A DNA stretch of 64,000 nt, taken from positions 1-64,000 of the IMG/VR virus record IMGVR_UViG_3300025727_000009. One strand, written 5' to 3'. Under the pieces are notes generated by a model. The model saw only the letters and a program-made list of their open reading frames with translations. It was not told the DNA's origin and searched no databases. Positions 50,451 to 58,300 of this stretch are shown here, one piece after another; position 1 is the first letter of the stretch; every line of letters begins with the position of its first letter. A program made the translations under genes and the position numbers. This stretch comes from a virus.

Positions 50451-51154
50451 TTATCACGGTAGGCATCGACCCCGGGAAGAGCGGCGCAATCGCGGTCGTG
50501 GCAGACGGCGCGCAAGTATTAGTCGCTAATAATGTCCCCACGGCCGGGAAGAATTACCTACCGGCCCAGATGGCTGCGCTACTGCTCCCCTTCGCCGCGT
50601 TGTGGCGGGAGCGGGACGCGCCTCTCCGACTGCTCCATACCTACACCGACCTCCTGGACGCCGTCAAAAACCCGGACATGCCGGAGGAGGAATTCGAGCA
50701 GGTCTACACGTGGAGCGAGGTCGCCCTGGCGGCCTACATGCAGCAAGACGACCGCGCCGTTCTGGCCATGGTCGAGAAGCAGCGTGGGAGGAAGGGTGAA
50801 GGCCCTGAGCGCCTCGTCCAAATCGGCAAAGGCTGGGGCCTGTGGGAGGGCATCTGCGCCACACTGTGCATCCCGTACGAGGAGGTCTCTGGCCCCAAGT
50901 GGGAGCGGGCTATGGGGTGCTCAACCGCAGCGTCGGTCTCGCTCACGCAGAAAGCCGGCGAGGAGGACAAAGCCTTCGATAAGCGTGAGAAGGCTGCCAA
51001 GGCCAAGGCCCAGCGAGACAAGAAACACTCCCACGTCGCCCAGGCGCAGGCGTTGTTTCCTGACTGCCTCATAAAGGCATCCGACGACGGGCTCGCCGAC
51101 GCCCTCCTACTAGCTGTGTACGCCTTCAGGACCTATCAGGGTAGGGAGCAGTAA
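50447..51154 (+). CDS. ruvC: RuvC-like Holliday junction resolvase
   Basis: A 235-residue protein from GTG 50447. VGIDPGKSGAIAVV is the first RNase H-fold strand with its catalytic Asp; VLAMVEKQRGRKGEG supplies the second acidic site; SDDGLADALLLAVYA supplies the final Asp residues. It is longer than typical RuvC owing to a Lys-rich insertion near residue 180. It would resolve branched DNA before packaging. Palindrome copy 10 is read as LVANN near the N-terminus. Confidence 0.8.
   Translation: MIITVGIDPGKSGAIAVVADGAQVLVANNVPTAGKNYLPAQMAALLLPFAALWRERDAPLRLLHTYTDLLDAVKNPDMPEEEFEQVYTWSEVALAAYMQQDDRAVLAMVEKQRGRKGEGPERLVQIGKGWGLWEGICATLCIPYEEVSGPKWERAMGCSTAASVSLTQKAGEEDKAFDKREKAAKAKAQRDKKHSHVAQAQALFPDCLIKASDDGLADALLLAVYAFRTYQGREQ
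50517..50531. repeat. 15-bp palindrome copy 10 (TATTAGTCGCTAATA)
   Basis: A perfect copy in the RuvC-like gene, read as GTA TTA GTC GCT AAT (VLVAN), the stop-free frame. Confidence 0.9.
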
Positions 51155-51158
51155 GCCC

Positions 51159-51527
51159 GTGCCTCAACCCCCGCCAAAGCTGCCTGACGCGCTGCTCTCC
51201 CTACCGCAGCACCGTCGCCGAGCAGAGCTGGCAGACATCATTTGGAGACAGATGGGAGTACGCGTCCACCCCTCAGTAGATGGGGATGCGGCGCTGAATC
51301 TACTGTGGTACAACATCGCTACCGACGAAGTTAAGCCCAACCTAACCAACCCGCTCCGCGACGAGTTGATGGCCTTCATCAAGGAATACCAAGACCAGCT
51401 GTCACTACCCTGTGACGGCAACTGTTACGGCCACACGGACGCCCGGGTGCTTCTCTGCTACCTGGAGTTCCAGAAAGACAACGAGGTGGCCGACCTGGAC
51501 TTGGACATCCTCGGGGGGACCATGTAA
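51159..51527 (+). CDS. Unknown protein
   Basis: A 122-residue protein from GTG 51159. It is helical and soluble, with CDGNCYGHTDARVLLC near the C-terminus giving three Cys and one His, a possible metal site. Its TAA overlaps the ATG of the next gene by one base. Confidence 0.45.
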   Translation: MPQPPPKLPDALLSLPQHRRRAELADIIWRQMGVRVHPSVDGDAALNLLWYNIATDEVKPNLTNPLRDELMAFIKEYQDQLSLPCDGNCYGHTDARVLLCYLEFQKDNEVADLDLDILGGTM

Positions 51528-52294
51528 TGGCCGCGAAACCGAAGAAAGCCCGAATCACACAGAAGGCCCTCGGGGTCCTTCACCCAGCCGAAATGCGCTT
51601 CGCCGTCATTCATGCCGGCATCGCAGAGCAGCTGGACGCATTCCGTCTGGACCCCTCCCACTGGCAGAAGCTGCTGGCGGGAGACCCGGACGTTCAGAAG
51701 CAGTTCCTTGAGACCGACTTGGACGACCCTGAAATCAAGGTGTACGTCTACGGTCCCGCACCCGCTATCCGTGAGTCCGCTTACATGTACCTGCGCGCCC
51801 TTCAGGCCGCGGTTCTTGTCGGTGGACCTCAGCCGGATTTCATCGAAATTGCTCAAAAGCTTGAGCACAATTCGGGGGACGAACCCCTGAAGCAGCAGAA
51901 AGAAGACGCCACCATGCGTGGAATCAAGCGCCGCAAGTCCGCCAAGAAGCCCGCCGCAGACACCCCGGAGACGGAGGCAGCTCCCATCGAGGAAGAGGCC
52001 GCTCCCGTCGAGGACATCACCCCCGCTGACGGTGACAACGCTGGGGCCAACCTCAACGTCTTCGACGCTGTGGACGAGATCAGCAAGCAGGTCCAGTCCG
52101 CCCAGGAAGACACCGCCGCGGTCATCGTCGCGCTGGAGGCGAAGGTCGACAACATCACCGCGCAGAACACCGCGACCTTGTCGGTGCTCTGGAACCTGTT
52201 GGAGCTGGACCCCGCGGACTTCCCGGCGGACATCTCCGAGTTCCCGTCCGTCTCCGACATCGCGGAGTTCCTCGAAGACGCGCCCGAGGAGTAG
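51527..52294 (+). CDS. Two-part unknown protein with acidic linker and coiled C-terminus
   Basis: A 255-residue protein. Residues 1-130 look globular (LHPAEMRFAVIHAGIAEQLD); a basic patch (RGIKRRKSAKKP) leads into an acidic Pro/Ala/Glu linker; residues 175-225 are probably coiled (ISKQVQSAQEDTAAVIVALE). No catalytic motif seen. It lies between RuvC and the Tad1/Acb2-like gene. Confidence 0.5.
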   Translation: MAAKPKKARITQKALGVLHPAEMRFAVIHAGIAEQLDAFRLDPSHWQKLLAGDPDVQKQFLETDLDDPEIKVYVYGPAPAIRESAYMYLRALQAAVLVGGPQPDFIEIAQKLEHNSGDEPLKQQKEDATMRGIKRRKSAKKPAADTPETEAAPIEEEAAPVEDITPADGDNAGANLNVFDAVDEISKQVQSAQEDTAAVIVALEAKVDNITAQNTATLSVLWNLLELDPADFPADISEFPSVSDIAEFLEDAPEE

Positions 52295-52298
52295 CCCG

Positions 52299-52655
52299 AT
52301 GCCGCACAGCATCGCTGTCCATGCCCCCATCAACGTGGCCGCGCTCGACGAGCGTGACCCGGAAGCGGGGAACGCCAGTCACAGCTACGCCATTCAGTAC
52401 GGCGGGCCTGACGACGTCTGCTACGTCCAGTTCCAGCACGGCCCGCGTGGGGTGGAGGGATCGACCCCCGGCGTCTTCGACGACGCCCTGCTCGCCATCA
52501 TCGAGGACCGGTTGATCGGGTTCCAGTCGGGTCCGTACGCGTGCCCGGAAAACCAAGCCGCGCTCAATGCTGTTCGGGATGCCCGCGCTGCGCTGAGTTC
52601 GCGCGTGGCCAACCGCATGGCCAAGAGCGTGCTCGGGGTAAACGCGGTCCACTGA
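52299..52655 (+). CDS. Tad1/Acb2-like cyclic-nucleotide sponge candidate
   Basis: A 118-residue protein from ATG 52299. The C-terminal half, DDALLAIIEDRLIGFQSGPY then ACPENQAALNAVRDARAAL and SSRVANRMAKSVLGV, fits the helical-hairpin pattern I recall for Tad1/Acb2 proteins (ALLA-IVIDRL-FQ-G-ACREN...L...L..RT..R..RGVEG). These bind immune signalling nucleotides to block Thoeris or CBASS. The N-terminal VCYVQFQHGPRG strand also fits. The assignment is from memory of the family pattern; a few usual residues differ (P for R before EN). Confidence 0.6.
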   Translation: MPHSIAVHAPINVAALDERDPEAGNASHSYAIQYGGPDDVCYVQFQHGPRGVEGSTPGVFDDALLAIIEDRLIGFQSGPYACPENQAALNAVRDARAALSSRVANRMAKSVLGVNAVH

Positions 52656-52661
52656 CCTCGT

Positions 52662-52697
52662 TGCAAAACGGGCATTGGTTTTTGAGATAGGAATTCC
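52662..52697 (+). promoter_or_regulatory. Phage promoter motif P1
   Basis: TGCAAAA at 52662, an 18-base spacer, then ATAGGAA. It sits between the Tad1/Acb2-like gene and the next small gene. It is one of four strong matches in 2 kb. Confidence 0.6.
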
Positions 52698-52731
52698 AGC
52701 GGCGTTCATACCCCGTCGCTGGAAGGTTCCC

Positions 52732-52929
52732 ATGTTGGACGCCAAGCACCTCTCCAAGTCCATGCAGCACTTCTGCACGGCTCTCCCCACCCGCTTTCAG
52801 TGGACCCCCCACAACCTTTGGGCGCACCCCCTCTCCGAGCTGCTGTTCCAGCTCGGGTACGAGGACGAGGGGAACTGGGTACACGAAGCAACCATTCCCA
52901 TCCACGAACGCGGTACCGGTCTGGGCTAG
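52732..52929 (+). CDS. Small unknown protein with own promoter and terminator
   Basis: A 65-residue protein from ATG 52732; GGAAGG lies five bases upstream. It is His/Trp-rich (FQWTPHNLWAHPLSELLF) and soluble. The promoter at 52662 and hairpin at 52941 frame it as a single-gene unit, so it may be expressed strongly or early. No family recognised. Confidence 0.6.
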   Translation: MLDAKHLSKSMQHFCTALPTRFQWTPHNLWAHPLSELLFQLGYEDEGNWVHEATIPIHERGTGLG

Positions 52930-52940
52930 TCCCCGGCCCG

Positions 52941-52969
52941 AAGCGCCCCCTCCTGGGGCGCTTCTTCTT
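52941..52969 (+). terminator. Strong rho-independent terminator
   Basis: AAGCGCCCC pairs perfectly with GGGGCGCTT around CTCCT and is followed by CTTCTT. It ends the upstream small-gene unit just before the RNA promoter. Confidence 0.85.
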
Positions 52970-52973
52970 ACCC

Positions 52974-53010
52974 TGCAAAAACCGCGCATGTCTGGGTATA
53001 AAGACAATGA
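52974..53010 (+). promoter_or_regulatory. Phage promoter motif P2, before the large RNA
   Basis: TGCAAAA at 52974, a 17-base spacer, then GGGTATAAAGACAATGAAGG. No gene follows it for about 0.9 kb, so its transcript is the non-coding region. Confidence 0.7.
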
Positions 53011-53860
53011 AGGGACACGTATAGCTTCGGCTGTTCAGGGAACTTCTGGTTGTATGGAATCGTCAGGATAACTCGCGGTGACGCGGGGAAAGGTTTGGCC
53101 CGCTCCGGGTTGGACCACCGAGTAGTCGGCCCATCTATACAAGTCTGAGTCTGCCCTCGTGAGGGGTCGCTGGTGAAGAGCCGGTGGAGAATTGTGCAGG
53201 AGTGGTGGCCCCGCGGCGGCGGGATAAAGTGACCGGGCGGAGAAATCCGTGGTCGCGGAAGCTGGGCTGGTACCCCGGCTGCCATGCATCCAAATCCAAC
53301 ACAAGTGCTCGGGTAACAGATAGCGTACGTGAACAATCTGTGAGGAGGCAGCTCCAGGCAGGTCGTACGAAGTTCGATAGGGTGTGAGTTCTTTAGTCGG
53401 GAAACCGGCAGCCCTTGAAGAACCGATAAATCGGGTGACTGACCCGAGAATGTCACGAGATGGTGTGGGAGTTCCCTATGGTCAAAAGCCATGGGCCCGC
53501 TGGTAAGGCGCCATCTCTAGGAGAAAAACCGGTTAGGAGCCGGACTACGCATTTCACGCGAAGCTGCAATCAGCCCTTACCCGGGTACTGTCGAAAGATG
53601 CCTAATCGTCTGCCCTCCATGGGGAACGGACGCACCTAAAGCTCGCAAGGCTAAGGGTGTCAGTTGAAGAGCCGTAGGAGTGGGCCGCAAACCTATTCTG
53701 AGGGGACACTGCTGAGTAGACGTATCCGCTAATGGTAGTAAACCCGGCTTCGGTCGGCTCTACCGGCATTGTATGGCTACTGGGGAGACCCAGTGGATAG
53801 GGCCCTGAAAAGGGGCTCAAAGGCTGTACGCGAAAGGGGGTAATTCTCACCCTTTTCTTA
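53005..53860 (+). ncRNA. Large structured non-coding RNA, about 0.86 kb
   Basis: No credible protein frame exists here on either strand; the longest open frames lack ribosome sites and protein-like sequence. The stretch begins at promoter P2 and ends at a terminator. Local hairpins can be seen: CCGATAAATCGG near 53427; CCCTATGG...CCATGGG near 53474; CACC...GGTG around 53631-53660; CCCTCCATGGGG near 53613; GGGCCCTGAAAAGGGGC near 53800; and a CGGCTTCGGTCG UUCG-type loop near 53745. Size and phage context recall giant ornate RNAs such as GOLLD or ROOL, but I cannot assign it to either. The exact 5' and 3' ends are estimated. Confidence 0.7.
53833..53859 (+). terminator. Terminator of the large RNA
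   Basis: AAAGGGGGT and ACCCTTT pair around AATTCTC, then TTCTT. It lies just before palindrome copy 11 and promoter P3. Confidence 0.65.
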
Positions 53861-53867
53861 CCCCTAT

Positions 53868-53882
53868 TATTAGCCGCTAATA
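53868..53882. repeat. 15-bp palindrome copy 11 (TATTAGCCGCTAATA)
   Basis: A perfect copy, intergenic, between the RNA terminator and promoter P3. Flanking bases extend it to a 17-base palindrome-like TTATTAG...CTAATAA. Confidence 0.9.
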
Positions 53883-53885
53883 ACG

Positions 53886-53925
53886 TGCAAAACGGGTACC
53901 CCTTTAAGGGATAAGAACTATGAAC
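53886..53925 (+). promoter_or_regulatory. Phage promoter motif P3
   Basis: TGCAAAA at 53886, an 18-base spacer, then GGGATAAGAACTATGAACAAGG. It begins three bases after palindrome copy 11, so a protein bound there could affect it. Confidence 0.75.
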
Positions 53926-53937
53926 AAGGAGGATTAC

Positions 53938-54129
53938 ATGGATTTCATTGACCCGAAGAAGTGTCCTTGGTTCCAGGAAATCTGGGACATCCTGGAGAAC
54001 CCGAGGCCGGGCGGAGTGGAGCGAGTGAAGGAGCTGACCAAGCTCATCTCGGACCGCTCCAAGGTCCGGACGGAAGCGTACAACGCGGACTTGTCCGCTC
54101 GAATCGAAGCGATTAACAACCGGGGCTAG
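53938..54129 (+). CDS. Small unknown protein
   Basis: A 63-residue protein. ATG 53938 is chosen over ATG 53920 because AAGGAGG lies eight bases before it and the earlier ATG is part of the promoter consensus. It is helical and charged (VERVKELTKLISDRSKVRTE). No family recognised. Confidence 0.6.
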   Translation: MDFIDPKKCPWFQEIWDILENPRPGGVERVKELTKLISDRSKVRTEAYNADLSARIEAINNRG

Positions 54130-54167
54130 TCCCCCACCAAGCCCCGCTGGGGCAGAACGGCTGAGAG

Positions 54168-54284
54168 TTGAAGAAGTTCGTAGAGAAGTGCATTCCGATG
54201 GCCCTCGGGGCCAGCCTGCTCATCGTCGTCCCCGCCTTCCTGGCGTGGGGCAGGGCAGCGGCCCTCATCATGGGCGGAGGCTGA
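54168..54284 (+). CDS. Tiny single-span membrane protein
   Basis: 38 residues from TTG 54168, or 28 from ATG 54198. One hydrophobic helix (ALGASLLIVVPAFLAWG) with a short basic N-terminus. It is followed within one base by another tiny membrane peptide. Size and tandem arrangement recall small holin or exclusion peptides; no evidence decides. Confidence 0.5.
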   Translation: MKKFVEKCIPMALGASLLIVVPAFLAWGRAAALIMGGG

Positions 54285-54285
54285 G

Positions 54286-54399
54286 ATGGAGAGTCTGCTA
54301 GGGAAGCTCATCGCAGCCGGCATCGGTCTTGGCCTTGTGGCCGCCGAAGTCGGCATCTTCTGGCTCGGTTCGCTGCTGAAGTCCCTCCTGGGGCTATAG
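54286..54399 (+). CDS. Tiny single-span membrane protein
   Basis: 37 residues, GGAGG five bases before ATG 54286. A glycine-containing hydrophobic helix (LIAAGIGLGLVAAEVGIFWL) ends in SLLKSLLGL. It is coupled to the preceding peptide and followed by a terminator. Possible holin-like or exclusion function. Confidence 0.55.
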   Translation: MESLLGKLIAAGIGLGLVAAEVGIFWLGSLLKSLLGL

Positions 54400-54417
54400 C
54401 AGCGGGCTGAGCGTCTT

Positions 54418-54440
54418 GGGGGGCATGTGCCCCCGTTCTT
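54418..54440 (+). terminator. Rho-independent terminator
   Basis: GGGGGC and GCCCCC pair around ATGT and are followed by GTTCTT. It ends the unit containing the tiny membrane genes. Confidence 0.6.
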
Positions 54441-54493
54441 ACGTATATACCCCCTAAACAGCCTCAAACAGGGCCGTACCCCCCCCTCCAAAC

Positions 54494-54533
54494 TGCAAAA
54501 ATGGCACCTTTTATAGGGATAAGAAGTATGAAG
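54494..54533 (+). promoter_or_regulatory. Phage promoter motif P4
   Basis: TGCAAAA at 54494, an 18-base spacer, then GGGATAAGAAGTATGAAGG, nearly identical to P3. It drives the membrane-anchored protein gene. Confidence 0.75.
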
Positions 54534-54641
54534 GAAGCATTACGCTCTCCTCCCACCCCAAGGCATCCTGCCTTTTGGTGGGATGAACACTTCGAGGCTG
54601 GAACCACGGTGCTGTGGGTCCGTAGGCTTTGGAGTCTTTAG
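54528..54641 (+). CDS. Possible leaderless 37-residue ORF
   Basis: The ATG is part of the promoter's conserved TATGAA. It encodes a short, Trp-rich peptide (RHPAFWWDEHFEAGTTVLWV). No ribosome site is possible if transcription starts here, so it would be leaderless. It may equally be untranslated leader. Confidence 0.25.
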   Translation: MKEALRSPPTPRHPAFWWDEHFEAGTTVLWVRRLWSL

Positions 54642-54672
54642 AATACGCCTCATTGAGGCGGAAGGATTCGAT

Positions 54673-55203
54673 ATGTCTCGCCAGTTGGTAATTGGAAATC
54701 TTCGCTTCGGCCTGACCCCCGCGCGCCAATCGGGCAATGGTGCCCTGGCCGTCGTGGCCCTCGTCACGGTCATCACCGTCGTGGTGGCGGGGGGCGTGTA
54801 CTACTTCGCCAACCGCGACACCGCGGACGCCTACGCTCACGCTCATGGCGGTGTGGTGGTGATGCAGGAGCGGACCATCGCCGCGAGCATCAAGCTCATC
54901 GAGAAGGCGTTCGACAACGCGGTCAAGGCCGTGGCGGCGTGCGAGAAGGCGTCGGAGTCGAAGGGGGACAAGGACCCCTCGGCGACGAGCGTGGCGAAGG
55001 CCGCGAACGCCCGAGACGAGAAGCTCGACGTGCTCGACACCGAGATCGGCCGAGCCCTCGCGCACGCCCCGGACGCCGGTGCCCGCTTCGACGGGTTCAG
55101 CCGGACGGCCGCTGTGAAGAGGGGTCTGAAGGTCCACGGGCGGGCGGCGAAGGCCGTCGCCGCGGGCAAAGCGGACAAGGACGCGGCGAAGGCCGCGGCC
55201 TAG
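54673..55203 (+). CDS. Membrane-anchored Ala/Lys-rich protein
   Basis: A 176-residue protein from ATG 54673, GGAAGGA seven bases upstream; an upstream ATG at 54583 would add 30 residues. After a short cytoplasmic N-terminus there is one membrane span (ALAVVALVTVITVVVAGGVY), then a helical Ala/Lys/Asp-rich domain probably outside the membrane. It could be a spanin- or exclusion-type envelope protein. No family recognised. Confidence 0.6.
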   Translation: MSRQLVIGNLRFGLTPARQSGNGALAVVALVTVITVVVAGGVYYFANRDTADAYAHAHGGVVVMQERTIAASIKLIEKAFDNAVKAVAACEKASESKGDKDPSATSVAKAANARDEKLDVLDTEIGRALAHAPDAGARFDGFSRTAAVKRGLKVHGRAAKAVAAGKADKDAAKAAA

Positions 55204-55327
55204 CCGCACCCCTGAGGTGACCTGTCAGCCGCTCCGGCAGCAGGTAGGTCCCTCAGGTTCGAGTGTCTTGAAATTCTAACAACAGGCGCCCAGCCTGGAG
55301 CCCGCTGATTGCGGTAGCAAAGGGATA

Positions 55328-55362
55328 AAGAAGAGAGGGCGAGCACCCGCTCCTCTTCTTTT
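55328..55362. terminator. Bidirectional terminator between convergent blocks
   Basis: AAGAAGAG pairs with CTCTTCTT, and GAGC with GCTC, around ACCC, followed by T on the plus strand and T-rich sequence on the minus strand. It separates the rightward small genes from the leftward fibre gene. The preceding 124 bases hold nothing recognisable. Confidence 0.7.
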
Positions 55363-55374
55363 AGCTACACCAAC

Positions 55375-55389
55375 TATTAGCCGCTAATA
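55375..55389. repeat. 15-bp palindrome copy 12 (TATTAGCCGCTAATA)
   Basis: A perfect copy, intergenic, between the bidirectional terminator and the stop of the beta-helix fibre gene. Confidence 0.9.
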
Positions 55390-55390
55390 A

Positions 55391-58300
55391 TTAGACGACG
55401 ATGTTGTTGCCTATATCCGGGTTGGTCCCGGCGTCAGTCACTGCGGTGTCAACGATGTTGAACTGCACCACGTTGTCATTCGTAGCGCCACTCAAGTCCA
55501 CGGTAGCCGTGGCGCTCGGCCCGGCACCATCGTAAACCAAGCAGTTGTGCACGATGAGGTTGCCGTCCGTGCTTATGGAGATGAGGCCACCAAGCGTGGT
55601 GTTACCCATGAGGGTGTTCTTGTCACCGGTGTTAATCACAATGCCCGAGGTCTCGTTGTTCCGGATGAAGCTTGAGTTGCCTCCGGTGTACAAGACGTTC
55701 GCGCAGTGGTTGTCACTGATGGAGTGCGCCCCGCCGGCTCCGCCAACCGTGATGTCGCCGGTCATCGTGTTGCCCTGAACGCGGTGACCGATGCCCCCGT
55801 TGATGTCGACTGTCGTGCAGATGTTGTTGTAGACGGAGATGTTGTCTCCCGACGTCACCTGGATTTCATCCGCAACGCGGCAACCCACCACCATGGAGCC
55901 ATTGGCGCCAGCCAAGTCAATACCTGAACCGCCGCACACGCCAACGTCACAGTCCTTGACCGACGTGTCCGCGCTGGCAAGGTAAAAGCCTGTGCCGTCC
56001 GCCACGACGACGGTGCACCCCGTGAAGTGGATGTTATCCCCGATAGCCTGAAACCCCATATCGGCTGACGCCTGGACGACGCACCCCACTGCCCGAGACC
56101 CGGCACCGTTCAGAGAAATACCCACAAACCGAGCATCGCGGACCACTACGTTGCTGACGACGACGACCCCGGTAGGGTCAGTCTTCACGCCCATCACGGC
56201 TGCGTCAGGCGTCGTGCGGTCGATATGAATGAGGCAATCGGAGATGTGCACGGACGCGGTAGCCAGGGCGTCGTCTACCTGGATACCGTGCCCCAAAGCG
56301 TCAAGCACAGTCGCGCCGGAAACGACCCCGTGCTGCTGGAGGTCTTCCAGGAAGATCGACGCATCCGCGAATCCCTCAAGGATGCAGTCGCGGACGACCG
56401 CGGACTCGGCGAACTTAATCTTCACACCGTGCAGGTTATTCGTGTTGTTGTCCGTCCCCGACGCAAGGAACCTGCAGCGCTCCACCAGGACGTCCTCGAT
56501 ATCAACCCCGCCCGCGCCCTCAACGATGATGCCGGCACCGGTAAGCGCCGTACCCTGGCAGTCCCGAAACCTAATACGGCCGCCTACCGTAAGGTTGCGA
56601 AGAGTCGCAAAAGCGCTCCCGCCCGTAAGCACGCAGTCCTCAACCGACAGGCCGTAAAGGCTCCCGCTACTGGCGTCGAAGACGGAGGCCGTTGGCTCAG
56701 CTGGAGTGGCTGCGGCAGCCGCGGTACCTCCCCAGATAAAGTCGAGCCCCTTAAACTCCAACCCGCCTTTTCCGTTTAAGTCGAACAGCGCCGAGTCGTC
56801 TGCAGACCAAGTAATTCGTGGGCGGGCCGCGGTGAGCGAGCCCACAGGGCCTCCGCCAACAATCGCGATGTTGTCCACCGGAATAGCCAGGGGTACCGTC
56901 ACGCCCTTGTTACCGTCCGACGCCTCCGTCGTTGAGCCCACCACCCTAATGCGCCACGCGAAATTGCCAACGGCTGACGAGCCGGTAGCGTCCACCTGGA
57001 TGAGTTCAATCATCCGGAGGGCCTCACCGATGGTGGGAAAGGCGGCGCGCTCGTTATGGTACGCCGCGTCCAGGGCGCCCGCGCCCGTGAAGCTGCCCAC
57101 GGTGATGTCGATGCGCTGGTCAAGGCGGCTAAGCGGCTGCGTGTACGCTGCAATCTGGGTAATGCTGGTGGCGTCTGTAGTCACCTTGGCCAGAATGACC
57201 CGGCCACCCGAACTCAGAACCTGCCCCGAGACATCCGCCTCTGCCGTAACCGTCCGCGTAGTTTCCGTCCACACCAAGTACTCGACAGCAGAAGGGGTAA
57301 TGTCCACCGCCACTTCCGCCACCGCATACGCGGCGCCGTGCACGTAGACGAGGCACGCCCCAATAGCGGCCTTGAACGGGTTGGTGACCACGTAGCCAAC
57401 GACGTCCGTGAGGTCCTCGTCCATCCCCGCATCGAGAACGGCATCAGCCGCGCCCACCGAACTCACCGCGGAGAAGTACCAAGTCCCCGACGCACGCTGA
57501 ACGGCAATCACGTCGCCGTTCGCAAGGGGCACACCGTTCTCAAGGTCACCGGCGTCGTGGCGCTTAATCTTGTCGTCCGCCTCGGTGATGGTGAAGTTGA
57601 ACGCCGACTTCACAGCCAGACCCAGCGAGAGCCCGGCCGTGGACATCGGGAAGCCAATCGGGTCGCTGGGACCGATGAGCCCGTCGCCCAGCATGCGCTG
57701 GCTAGAGCCCGCGCCCTGGAGCGCCCCCGTCAGCCCCTGCGTAGTGCCTGCCAGTATCGACTTAACCTGCAATGGCAGTACGTTGTGGTCAGCACTGCTG
57801 AACGGGATCTTGTTCCCCAATCCGGTGTGCCCGTCAGAGAAGCCGAATCCTGCGGAGCTACCCGTATTGGTCCAGTGCAGTCGCGCCTGCAGCGCACGTG
57901 CCTCGTTGGTCAGGCCCAGCGTGCGGTTGAGGGCTCCGATGTAGGCTTCGTCGTTAGTCTCGTGCGTACCGAACAGCGCGTTGATAACCGCAGCTGCATC
58001 ACGGTCGCGAATGGTGATGGCGTCGACACCACCGCCCTGCTGGCGCAGCTCGATGCCCTCCTTCACCCCAGCACCCGAGGGCAAGAGCAACGTGAGCGGT
58101 CGAGACGCATGCATCTCAATGAAGCGACCGGCACCCTGGTACCGGGAGTATTGGTCTCGGTCCAGCAGGTTCCAATACGAGTCGTTCAGCCCGCCGGACA
58201 GAAACCGGTCGGCGCCAACATCGTCGTCTAGGATTGGTGCGTGCTCAATGGAGGTGACCCGAAAGGTGTCCCCGCCTGCAGAGAAGCCGGAGCCCTCCCC

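Noticed and set aside
52968-53850. Minus-strand open frames of 174 and 82 codons in the RNA region
   Set aside because: No ribosome sites, low-quality protein sequence, and they oppose a transcript framed by a promoter and terminator. Treated as chance frames over a structured RNA.
55250-55300. GGTTCGAGT resembling a tRNA T-loop
   Set aside because: The flanking bases do not form the five-pair T-stem and no acceptor or anticodon arm can be built.
55321-55345. GGGATAAAGAAG resembling the promoter -10 box
   Set aside because: No TGCAAAA-like element at 17-18 bases upstream, and it runs straight into a terminator hairpin.
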